Shown here in pieces: positions 56,622 through 64,000 of a stretch of DNA of 64,000 nucleotides. This stretch comes from Melioribacteraceae bacterium (GTDB lineage Bacteria; Bacteroidota; Ignavibacteria; Ignavibacteriales; Melioribacteraceae), in contig JALNXG010000001.1 in the NCBI GenBank assembly GCA_023230485.1, forward strand, positions 1-64,000, given 5' to 3'. A program made the position numbers and the translations under genes. Each line of letters opens with the position of its first letter. The stretch's first letter is position 1. A model generated the notes under the pieces. That model was not told the origin of the DNA, did not search any database, and saw only the letters and a program-made list of their open reading frames with translations.

Positions 56622-58313
56622 ATGAATAAACTAATTAGAAATAATGAAATAAAATTTTTAGTACAAGAAAACGAATCCGATATATTTAATAATCTTGATA
56701 AATTAAAAGAAAATAATATCGTAGAAAGAATTTGGCAGAAGGATTTTACGGTTTGGTCAAATAAACCTGACGAAGTTTCAAATCGATTAGGTTGGTTAGA
56801 CTGTAATCAAATTCCCAGTTCTTTTCTTACAGAAATTAATTCTTTTGTAGATGATATTAAAAACGAAGGATTTGAAAATATAGTAATTATGGGAATGGGT
56901 GGTTCGAGCTTAGCACCGGAAGTATTCTCTAGAACCTTTTTTAAGCCGAAGTTCAATATTTATGTCCTTGATAGCACACATCCGGACGTAATTAATAATA
57001 TAGAACAAAAAGTTTCACCGGAAAATACACTCTATATAATCTCGACAAAATCGGGTGGAACTATTGAAACTATCTCATTAATGAAATATTTCTTCACCCG
57101 TGCCGCAAAAAAATTAGGTAATGAAAAAGTGAAAAATCATTTCGCTTTTATCACTGATCCCGGAAGTGGTTTAGAAGCGATAGGGAAAAAACTTGGTGTA
57201 AGGAAAATTTTTATAAATGACCCAAATATCGGTGGTAGGTTTTCTGCTCTTTCGCTGTTCGGTTTAGTGCCTGCTGCATTTGCAGGTGTCGATCTTTTTA
57301 AATTAATGATTGAACTTAACAATGTTGTAAAAGAAGCCCAATCTATTGATTTAGACAAAAATAGCTCTGCCCAACTTGGTGCGGTTATCGGTACTTTGGC
57401 AAATAAGGGAATTGATAAATTAACATTTTTTATCTCTCCCAAACTTCCATCTTTCGGTGCATGGATTGAGCAATTAATTGCAGAAAGTACAGGCAAAAAT
57501 GGAAAGGGAATCTTACCTATCGATGGTGAACCATTAGATAAAATAAATAGATACACAAAGGATCGTGTCTTTATTTATATCAAATTAGAGAATGAATCTT
57601 TTCTTGAAGATGAGTTCAACGAAATTGAAAATGCAGATTTCCCGGCTATAAAAATCATTTTAAAAGATATTTATGACATTGGGAAAGAATTTTTCAGATG
57701 GGAATTTGCGACAGCAATAGCAGGATATTTTATGGGTATACAACCTTATGACCAGCCAAATGTCGAATCAGCTAAGATTGTTGCAAGAGAAATGATTGCA
57801 AAATATGTAGAGACAAAAGTTGAGCCTCAAAATAATCCTAATTTTGCAGGAAGTTCTTTTGATATTAATTCAAGTGAAGGATATTCTAAACTAAAATCTG
57901 AATTTCAATTTAATAAAAACGATTGTGAGTATATCGCTATACAAGCATTCATTAATCCAAGTTCAGTATCGGAAGATACAATTACAGAATTAAAAATATC
58001 ACTTCAAAAAAAATATCATCTTCCACTTACTTTCGGAATCGGTCCACGGTTCTTACATTCGACCGGTCAGCTTCATAAAGGGGATAAGGGAAAAGGTTTA
58101 TTTATTCAGTTAATTGAAGAAAATAGTGGTGATCTAATGATCCCTGAAGAACCACTCGCTGATTGTTATTCTTATTCATTTGGTGTTTTGGTAAAGGCAC
58201 AGGGTTTAGGCGATAGGAAAGCTCTTTTAGATGCAGGTAGAAAAGTAATTACTATTGATCTTGGATTGAAACCAGAAGAATCGCTACAAAAAGTTATTGG
58301 AATATTAAATTAA
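56622..58313 (+). CDS. pgi: Glucose-6-phosphate isomerase, stand-alone form of the Tal-Pgi type
   Basis: The product (563 residues from the ATG at 56622, chosen because GGAG lies upstream; an earlier in-frame TTG lacks one) contains 'MGMGGSSLAPEVF', 'IISTKSGGTIETIS' and the signature 'NIGGRFSALSLFG'. These fit the isomerase half of bifunctional transaldolase/phosphoglucose isomerase proteins, but no transaldolase part is present. It interconverts glucose-6-phosphate and fructose-6-phosphate in the cytoplasm. Its position after the glucan locus fits glucose entering glycolysis, though it has its own transcript and a strong terminator. Confidence 0.9.
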   Translation: MNKLIRNNEIKFLVQENESDIFNNLDKLKENNIVERIWQKDFTVWSNKPDEVSNRLGWLDCNQIPSSFLTEINSFVDDIKNEGFENIVIMGMGGSSLAPEVFSRTFFKPKFNIYVLDSTHPDVINNIEQKVSPENTLYIISTKSGGTIETISLMKYFFTRAAKKLGNEKVKNHFAFITDPGSGLEAIGKKLGVRKIFINDPNIGGRFSALSLFGLVPAAFAGVDLFKLMIELNNVVKEAQSIDLDKNSSAQLGAVIGTLANKGIDKLTFFISPKLPSFGAWIEQLIAESTGKNGKGILPIDGEPLDKINRYTKDRVFIYIKLENESFLEDEFNEIENADFPAIKIILKDIYDIGKEFFRWEFATAIAGYFMGIQPYDQPNVESAKIVAREMIAKYVETKVEPQNNPNFAGSSFDINSSEGYSKLKSEFQFNKNDCEYIAIQAFINPSSVSEDTITELKISLQKKYHLPLTFGIGPRFLHSTGQLHKGDKGKGLFIQLIEENSGDLMIPEEPLADCYSYSFGVLVKAQGLGDRKALLDAGRKVITIDLGLKPEESLQKVIGILN

Positions 58314-58319
58314 AGAAAA

Positions 58320-58358
58320 GCGGTTATAAAGTTCTCCACCCATGAACTTTATAACCGC
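58320..58358. terminator. Bidirectional terminator between pgi and the HEAT-like gene
   Basis: GCGGTTATAAAGTTC (58320-58334) and its perfect complement (58344-58358) form a 15-bp stem around a nine-base loop. On the minus strand it is followed by CTTTTCTTT, so it should end the HEAT-like gene well; on the plus strand the T run is poor. Confidence 0.85.
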
Positions 58359-58373
58359 ATAAATAAATGTTTG

Positions 58374-58778
58374 TTAATTAGCACTATTCTCTTTAACAGA
58401 TTGAGCATAGAATTTAGAACATAATCTTCTAACATATTCACTATCATCAAAAATAGCTGCTCTTTTAACTGCGAAAACACCGCGTGGATCGTTGATTTTA
58501 ATTAATGATAATGCTGCTGCTACTCTCTGGCAATCTTTCTGATTACTTTTTAATATGGCCATTAAAGGTAGTACGGCATTTTCAGCTCGATACTCGCCTA
58601 GATAATAGGCGGAGCTTGATTTCAATCCTTCATTATCAGAATTTAAGCCGACAATTAGATTTTTTTCGACTTGATTGAAATCATTTGATACTTTGCTCTT
58701 ATTTGGCTCTACTGCTTTTATAGCAAAGGTAGAAATAAAAAAAAGTGCAATTACAAAGAACATTTTTGAAGTTTTCAT
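58374..58778 (-). CDS. Small exported HEAT-repeat-like protein
   Basis: With ATG at 58778 (GGGGG ribosome site nearby; an in-frame ATG at 58814 is less likely) the product has 134 residues. A signal peptide covers 1-22 ('VIALFFISTFAIKAVE'). Two or three helical repeats follow, with 'LKSSSAYYLGEYRAENAVLPLMAIL' shown in part as 'SSAYYLGEYRAENAVLPLM', then 'QRVAAALSLIKINDPRGVFA' and 'EYVRRLCSKFYAQSV'. HEAT-like proteins of this size usually mediate protein contacts; partner unknown. It lies divergent from the OmpA-like gene. Confidence 0.75.
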   Translation of the reverse strand: MKTSKMFFVIALFFISTFAIKAVEPNKSKVSNDFNQVEKNLIVGLNSDNEGLKSSSAYYLGEYRAENAVLPLMAILKSNQKDCQRVAAALSLIKINDPRGVFAVKRAAIFDDSEYVRRLCSKFYAQSVKENSAN

Positions 58779-58925
58779 TTTGGTTCCCCCCAATTTGATT
58801 ATTTGTTTCTTCACCTATTAAGACGCTTCGTTTAGCAAATAGTTCCATGCTAAATCTTAAAATGTCTTTCCGAAATAGAGCATTTTTCTTTATCTTTGTA
58901 TATCTATTAATAATTTGAGGGTAGA

Positions 58926-59654
58926 ATGTTAAATAAAATAAAATATTTTATAGTATTAACTCTTTTTGTTACAAGTTTTTCCTTAGCTCAAATGGCAAGT
59001 GGTGATTTTTTCTTCGATAAGAGTGTTTCAGGATATACTTTAGATAAGAACGGTGGCGAAAGAGTTGTAGAAAAAGAAGTTAATTTCTCTGTCCCATTTG
59101 AATCAAAACCACAAGTTTATATCTCTGTAACGGTAGTTGATGCAGCAAATAAAACAAAAATACGTTATTCAGCAGAAGCTAAAGCAGTTTCTCGTGATGG
59201 ATTTATTTTAAAAGTAACTTCTTGGGGCGATACTCAGATTAATGGTATCGGAGGAAATTGGTTTGCTCATGCTGAAAAGCTTGAGATTAAAAAAGAAGAA
59301 GTCGCAGTTGGAACAACCTTCCAATTGAATAATGTTTATTTCGATTTTAATAAAGCTACATTATTAGCTGATTCGTATGATGAACTTGATAGAGTAGCAA
59401 AATTTTTACAAGAAAATGCAAAAGTAGAAATTGAGCTTTCAGGTCATACAGATAATGTTGGTGCAGATAAATATAATTTGGAACTCTCTCAGAAGAGAGC
59501 TGATGCTGCAAAAGTATATATAGTTTCTAAAGGAATTGCAGAAAATAGAATTACAACAAAAGGATATGGAAAAACTAAACCTTTGACCTCGAATGCAACT
59601 GATGCAGGAAGAGAACAAAACAGAAGAGTTGAATTTACAATTCTCAAAAACTAA
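58926..59654 (+). CDS. OmpA-family protein with N-terminal H-type lectin domain
   Basis: Signal peptide (1-22, ending LAQ). Residues about 43-118 look like an H-type lectin domain ('FSVPFESKPQVYISVTVVD', 'DGFILKVTSWGDTQINGIG'). The OmpA C-terminal peptidoglycan-binding domain is at about 130-242, with 'VYFDFNKATLLADSYDELD', 'LSGHTDNVGADKYNLELSQ' and 'NRRVEFTI'. There is no barrel between them. The domain pair suggests a periplasmic or surface protein tying peptidoglycan to a glycan. The 242-residue length is short. The gene stands alone between the HEAT-like gene and tRNA-Glu. Confidence 0.82.
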   Translation: MLNKIKYFIVLTLFVTSFSLAQMASGDFFFDKSVSGYTLDKNGGERVVEKEVNFSVPFESKPQVYISVTVVDAANKTKIRYSAEAKAVSRDGFILKVTSWGDTQINGIGGNWFAHAEKLEIKKEEVAVGTTFQLNNVYFDFNKATLLADSYDELDRVAKFLQENAKVEIELSGHTDNVGADKYNLELSQKRADAAKVYIVSKGIAENRITTKGYGKTKPLTSNATDAGREQNRRVEFTILKN

Positions 59655-59672
59655 TTTTGGATAAAGTTTCAA

Positions 59673-59746
59673 GGCGCGTTCGTCTAGTGGCTTAGGACGC
59701 CGCCCTCTCAAGGCGGAGATCACGGGTTCGAACCCCGTACGCGCTA
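59673..59746 (+). tRNA. tRNA-Glu (anticodon CUC)
   Basis: Acceptor stem GGCGCGT/ACGCGCT (first pair G-U), D arm 'GTCTAGTGGCTTAGGAC', anticodon stem CCGCC/GGCGG with loop CTCTCAA (anticodon 59707-59709), and T arm ACGGG-TTCGAAC-CCCGT. Discriminator A at 59746. The CCA end is not encoded. Decodes GAG. Confidence 0.95.
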
Positions 59747-59748
59747 CT

Positions 59749-59782
59749 AAAGGGAAATATTTTAATTTCCCTTTTGTTTTTT
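59749..59782 (+). terminator. Terminator of tRNA-Glu, overlapping the nth upstream region
   Basis: AAAGGGAAAT (59749-59758) and ATTTCCCTTT (59765-59774) pair perfectly, followed by TGTTTTTT. It runs up to the ATG of the endonuclease III gene, which argues against the in-frame TTG at 59774 as start. Confidence 0.8.
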
Positions 59783-60436
59783 ATGAATATGGACACTAAA
59801 GAAAAAAATAGAGCAATTGAGATTTTTAATATTCTTAGGAAAGAGTATCCCGATGTGAAACCGGCATTGGAGTTTTCTAATTCTTTTGAATTATTAATTG
59901 CTACACTTCTTTCGGCTCAATGTACCGATGCAAGGGTAAATATTGTTACCAAAACTTTATTTAATAAATACAAAAAGCCGGAAGATTTTGTAAATACAAT
60001 ACCTGAGGAATTAGAGAAAGATATTTTTTCTACCGGATTCTATAAGCAAAAAGCTAAATCAATTATTTCTTGTTGCAAAGAATTAGTTGAAATATATAAT
60101 TCAGAAGTGCCGGCTGATTTTAATGAATTGACTAAACTAAGTGGCGTAGGAAGAAAGACTGCTTCTGTTGTAGCTGGAAATGCGTTTGGTGTTCCTGCAA
60201 TTGCTGTTGACACTCATGTAAAAAGATTATCTAATTTATTAGGTTTTATTGAATCAGATAATCCTGATAAAATAGAATTGAAATTAAAAGAACTGCTGCC
60301 TGAAAGCTATTGGATTAATTCTTCTCATTGGTTAGCAACTCATGGTAGAACTGTTTGCAATGCAAAGAAACCTAAATGCGACTTGTGTAGTTTAACTGAT
60401 TACTGTATCTTTTATAAAAACAACGCCCGTAAATAA
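59783..60436 (+). CDS. nth: Endonuclease III (DNA glycosylase/AP lyase)
   Basis: The 217-residue product has the helix-hairpin-helix 'LSGVGRKTASVVAGNAFG' with the catalytic Lys, the catalytic Asp in 'VDTHVKRL', and the C-terminal [4Fe-4S] motif C-x6-C-x2-C-x5-C ('CNAKKPKCDLCSLTDYC'). It removes oxidised pyrimidines and nicks the DNA. Start: ATG at 59783 is chosen (or 59789) because the tRNA terminator occupies the bases just before; no clear ribosome site is present. Neighbours are tRNA-Glu and porU, so it appears to be an independent housekeeping gene. Confidence 0.95.
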   Translation: MNMDTKEKNRAIEIFNILRKEYPDVKPALEFSNSFELLIATLLSAQCTDARVNIVTKTLFNKYKKPEDFVNTIPEELEKDIFSTGFYKQKAKSIISCCKELVEIYNSEVPADFNELTKLSGVGRKTASVVAGNAFGVPAIAVDTHVKRLSNLLGFIESDNPDKIELKLKELLPESYWINSSHWLATHGRTVCNAKKPKCDLCSLTDYCIFYKNNARK

Positions 60437-60509
60437 GCAAATATTTTGATATAAGAATTTTTTCATTTTTATCGGAATACGTTAAAATTAACAACCAAAA
60501 TAAATGGAC

Positions 60510-60539
60510 TTGACATTTAAGTCAATGTTTAGCTAATTT
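60510..60539 (+). promoter_or_regulatory. Possible promoter with inverted repeat before porU
   Basis: TTGACA at 60510 and TAATTT at 60534, 18 bp apart, resemble -35 and -10 boxes. The -35 box is half of an inverted repeat, TTGAC-six bases-GTCAA (60510-60525), which could be an operator. They lie about 75-105 bp before the porU ATG. Weak evidence: one site only. Confidence 0.3.
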
Positions 60540-60613
60540 TGCCTAAACTTAAGGAAAAATTTATAGAGAATTTGCTACCGGACATTTTTGAAACCAATTA
60601 TTAAATAGGTTTA

Positions 60614-63600
60614 ATGAAATATATATTCTCTTTAATTTTATTCTTAGTATCTGCCTCGGTTTTATCCGCACAAGATGTAAGAATTTTATCGTCAAATAGT
60701 AATTCTATTCTAATTGAATTTACTCCTTCGGTAATTGATACTCAAATTATCAATACTCCAACGGGTAAGTTTTATAAGTTTACTATATCTAATTCATTTA
60801 TTGATAACCGATTAGAATATGGATTACCTGCAATTTTAAAAAGAGAAGTGAACATTGGTGTTCCTTCTTCAATTAATAAAATAAATGTCGTTTCTGCTGA
60901 ATATTCAATTATCAATGGTAAGCTTGCACCAAAACCTTTTCTTAAAAATGTAAACGGATTCGCAGAATACGACTATAATACTATTCCTGAATATTCTAAT
61001 CAGATATTTAATACAGCCGCAGAATTTGGTGATTTCGGATTAATAAGAGAATTAAAAGTCCAGACTATCAGTCTATTCCCAATAAATTTTGACCCATCAA
61101 CAAACCAAATAAAAATTTATAAGAGAATTGTTGTTAGTATTAATTATGGTCAATCTGATGGAGAGTTCTCTGAACTAAGTGATAAAGAATTAAATTCTTC
61201 AATACTTAATTGGGAGGTTGCTAAAAAATGGGGTGAAGCAAAAAGCAATGAATTTAGATTGCTAAAAACTAGTTCAATTTTTGGTTCTGCAATTTACCGT
61301 TTATTAGCACCTGAAGAAGGAATCTATAAAATTGATAGGGCATTCCTTCAGTCAGTCGGTATCAATCCCGATAATGTTGATCCGCGTACAATAAAAATTT
61401 ATAATAACGGTGGTTATCCACTTAGCGAATCGCAATTAGAATCCACGGATAATCTAAAAGAGATTGCAATATATGCTTTCGGAGAAGAAGACGGAGTATT
61501 TAATCAAAGTGATTATATTCTTTTCTATGGTAGATCAGTAGATTTTTGGGAGTATGATAAAAAAACAAAAATTGTGAGAAGCAAAAATCCTTATACTAAA
61601 AAGAATTATTATTGGATAACTTCAGGTGGTGAGCGCGGCAAGAGAATGGTTGTTAAGCAATCGGTTAATGACCAAAGCGGATACAATCAAACAACTACTA
61701 CTGCATTTAGATTCTACGATAAAGACAGTATAAATATCGGGAAAAGCGGAAGAGATTATTTTGGTGATGAATTAGACCAAACGACCAAAAGCCGGAATTT
61801 TATTAATACACTTAATAATATTTTTCCTAATAGTCGAATTAATTACCGTTTTAGAATAGTTAATGCTTCTGATCCTACAATCACTATAAAAGTAGCCGAA
61901 AACAATAATCAAATTTATCAAGCGTCAGCTCTCGGTAAAACAGCGTATCGGTATGGAAGGGAACATAATGGTTCAGCAATTTATACCGGAACGTTACCTG
62001 ATGATCGTAGCAATTTGAAATTCACTATGGAGAGCGGTTCTACTAGTGCTCGTTTGGCTCTTGATTATTTTGAAATTGAATTTACAGCTCAATTAAAAGC
62101 GGCAATGGATAATTTGATAGTATTCTCGAAAGATACCACTTCATTGATATCTTATAATTTCTTTAATTTTTCAAATAGTTCCATTAGTGGTTTTGATGTA
62201 ACTGATTTTGAGAATGTAAAGATAATTCAAGGTGCTAGTATTAGCGGTGGAGAATTTAGATTTTCAGCCTATGAAAATAAAGGAGCTATCTCAAAATATT
62301 ATGGTGTTAATTCGGGGGCATTCAAAACTCCGACTGGAATTGAAAAAATTGAGAATCGTGATTTAAGAGCTATATCATCAGGTGCAGAGTATGTAATTAT
62401 TACCAATAAGCTTTTTAAGTCCCAAGCTGAACGCTTGAGAGATTTCAGAGCAAGTGATAATCTTTCTCCATTATCGGGAGATATATTTTATGTCGATGAA
62501 ATTGTAAATCAATTCTCTGGTGGTAATCTTGATCCATCAGCTGTACGTAATTTCCTATCAAATGCATATAAGACTTGGCAGACGAAACCATTTTATGTAT
62601 TGTTATTTGGTGATGGTGATTATGATTACTTAAATTCTGAAAAGCAGGATAAAAACTATGTCCTAACATATCAAACAAGAGAATCATTAGATGAAATTTT
62701 AGCTTATCCTATGGATGATTATTATGCTAGAATAAACGGGAATGATGCTAAGGCAGATCTTGCTATCGGAAGATTAAATATTCGTTCGGTAGAGGATGCT
62801 GAAACTGTTGTCGATAAAATTATTCAATATGAAGAGAATGTAGAAAAAGGATTATGGAAAAATACAATTACACTTATTGCGGATGATGGTCCGGCGGCTA
62901 CAGGGCAGGATGATGGAAGTATCCATACACGCCAGACAGAGAACTTAGCAAATAATCGTGTTCCGAAATATTTTGATCAAAATAAAGTTTATTTAGCTAT
63001 GTATCCAACTGTGGCTACAGGATTAGGAAGAAGGAAACCATTAGTAAATCAAGCTATAATTGATGCAGTTAATAATGGCACATTAATTTTGAATTTTATC
63101 GGTCATGGAAATCCGGATGTTTGGGCACACGAATCTGTTTTTGAAAAATCAACGACAATTCCGCAATTAAAAAATGACAAATATTTTTTCTTAACAGCCG
63201 CTACGTGCGATTTTGGAAAGTATGATGATCCTGTTCTTCAAAGTGCCACAGAGATAATGATAACAAAACCAAACTCTGGAGCTATTGCTGGTTTTACGGC
63301 TGCACGCGTAGTATATTCTTCTTCTAATGCCGCCTTGAATGATTCATTCTATTCAAATATTTTTAGAAATCGTGAAGGTAATAATATCCCAATTAGATTA
63401 GGTAGAGCATATTTCCTTACTAAACAATTTAGAACAGAAGAGAATGATGAGAAATTCCATTTCTTCGGTGATCCTGCACTTAGATTAAATGAACCTCGCA
63501 TTCCTGTTAGAATCGATTCAATTAATAGTACAGCACTTAATACAGATGTTCAGATTAACGCACTCGGTGAAGTTAGTATTAAGGGTACTGTTATTAATTC

Positions 63601-64000
63601 AGCAGGTCAACAAAATAACTTCGATGGTGAAGGTATAATAAGTGTATATGATTCTGAGAGGAATGTCGAAATTAAAGAGATGAATTATACCGTTACCATG
63701 CAAGGTGGATTAATATATCGCGGTAGAGTAGCTATTAATAATGGTTTATTCCAAACTGATTTTACTGTCCCTAAAGATATTTCTTATGAGAATAAAAACG
63801 GTAAAATAATTTCATATATTTTTAATGAAGACAGTGATGGTATTGGTGTAACAAATAGAATTAAGGTTGGCGGCACTAATCCTAATGCCTCTAATGATGG
63901 TAAGGGTCCAGAAATAGAAGTCTTTTTCGATGATATCTCATTTGAAAATTCTAATCTTGTTAACCGTGATTTTACATTACTTGTTAAACTAAAGGATGAT
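60614..64000 (+). CDS. porU: Type IX secretion system sortase PorU (C25 gingipain-like), 3' end outside window
   Basis: An open frame from ATG 60614 to the window edge gives 1129 residues without a stop. Signal peptide (1-19, ending LSAQ). The N-terminal part has PorU-like beta domains; the C25-type cysteine peptidase domain covers about 560-960 with 'DDYYARINGNDAKADLAIGR' in shape, catalytic His831 ('FIGHGNPDVWAHE') and Cys865 ('LTAATCDFGKYDDP'), then 'HFFGDPALRL'. PorU cuts off the C-terminal sorting domain of T9SS cargo and attaches the cargo to the surface. At least seven proteins in this window carry such domains. Family members are about 1100-1300 residues, so little is missing. Confidence 0.92.
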   Translation, partial: MKYIFSLILFLVSASVLSAQDVRILSSNSNSILIEFTPSVIDTQIINTPTGKFYKFTISNSFIDNRLEYGLPAILKREVNIGVPSSINKINVVSAEYSIINGKLAPKPFLKNVNGFAEYDYNTIPEYSNQIFNTAAEFGDFGLIRELKVQTISLFPINFDPSTNQIKIYKRIVVSINYGQSDGEFSELSDKELNSSILNWEVAKKWGEAKSNEFRLLKTSSIFGSAIYRLLAPEEGIYKIDRAFLQSVGINPDNVDPRTIKIYNNGGYPLSESQLESTDNLKEIAIYAFGEEDGVFNQSDYILFYGRSVDFWEYDKKTKIVRSKNPYTKKNYYWITSGGERGKRMVVKQSVNDQSGYNQTTTTAFRFYDKDSINIGKSGRDYFGDELDQTTKSRNFINTLNNIFPNSRINYRFRIVNASDPTITIKVAENNNQIYQASALGKTAYRYGREHNGSAIYTGTLPDDRSNLKFTMESGSTSARLALDYFEIEFTAQLKAAMDNLIVFSKDTTSLISYNFFNFSNSSISGFDVTDFENVKIIQGASISGGEFRFSAYENKGAISKYYGVNSGAFKTPTGIEKIENRDLRAISSGAEYVIITNKLFKSQAERLRDFRASDNLSPLSGDIFYVDEIVNQFSGGNLDPSAVRNFLSNAYKTWQTKPFYVLLFGDGDYDYLNSEKQDKNYVLTYQTRESLDEILAYPMDDYYARINGNDAKADLAIGRLNIRSVEDAETVVDKIIQYEENVEKGLWKNTITLIADDGPAATGQDDGSIHTRQTENLANNRVPKYFDQNKVYLAMYPTVATGLGRRKPLVNQAIIDAVNNGTLILNFIGHGNPDVWAHESVFEKSTTIPQLKNDKYFFLTAATCDFGKYDDPVLQSATEIMITKPNSGAIAGFTAARVVYSSSNAALNDSFYSNIFRNREGNNIPIRLGRAYFLTKQFRTEENDEKFHFFGDPALRLNEPRIPVRIDSINSTALNTDVQINALGEVSIKGTVINSAGQQNNFDGEGIISVYDSERNVEIKEMNYTVTMQGGLIYRGRVAINNGLFQTDFTVPKDISYENKNGKIISYIFNEDSDGIGVTNRIKVGGTNPNASNDGKGPEIEVFFDDISFENSNLVNRDFTLLVKLKDD

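Overview
The window looks like chromosome from a low-GC, Gram-negative, polysaccharide-degrading bacterium of the FCB superphylum, most likely Ignavibacteria (Ignavibacterium/Melioribacter relatives). The main evidence is a series of large secreted proteins ending in a type IX secretion (T9SS) C-terminal domain of the 'NYPNPFNP' kind, together with a PorU-type sortase gene, a PorV-like outer-membrane protein, a TonB-dependent receptor and an OmpA-like protein. The lineage is an inference from family style, not from a marker gene.

Region 1 (1-11.1 kb, all minus strand) is an envelope/stress-like cluster. It holds a truncated lipoprotein with Ig-like and InlB-type repeats, a 40-residue membrane peptide, a B12-binding radical SAM enzyme, a T9SS-sorted DUF3494 (ice-binding-like) protein, a small secreted protein, a NarL-type response regulator, a double-domain KaiC-like ATPase, a Lys-rich 41-residue protein, a LysE-family exporter, a membrane-anchored protein with a frameshift near its end, and an AI-2E family transporter. 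Five transcription units in this region carry the same roughly 22-nt element 77-161 bp upstream of the first start codon. This makes it look like one regulon, possibly that of the NarL-type regulator.

Region 2 (11.3-24.8 kb, plus strand) encodes secreted proteins: an M6 metalloprotease, a 3003-residue Ig-repeat adhesin-like protein with a three-fold five-domain super-repeat, and a periplasmic parvulin-type isomerase.

Region 3 (24.9-55.7 kb, plus strand) is a beta-glucan utilisation locus. A histidine kinase and an NtrC-type regulator precede a GH2 enzyme, a sodium:sugar symporter, a non-catalytic carbohydrate-binding T9SS protein, a TonB-dependent receptor, a 1021-residue exported protein of unknown function, a PorV-like protein, a circularly permuted GH16 lichenase, three GH3 beta-glucosidases, a FucP-type sugar transporter, a GH5 glucanase and a clan GH-A enzyme with an inserted carbohydrate-binding module. 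Inferred flow: GH16, GH5 and GH-A enzymes cut mixed-linkage or related beta-glucan outside the cell, the TonB receptor with its partners imports oligosaccharides, GH3 and GH2 enzymes trim them, and the SSS and MFS transporters carry the sugars inward. No SusD homologue is recognisable.

Region 4 (55.7-64 kb) holds an aldo/keto reductase, a stand-alone glucose-6-phosphate isomerase of the Tal-Pgi type, a small HEAT-like protein, an H-lectin/OmpA fusion, tRNA-Glu(CUC), endonuclease III and the 5' part of porU. No gap without a gene exceeds 300 bp. No rRNA, CRISPR array, insertion sequence or phage gene was seen.
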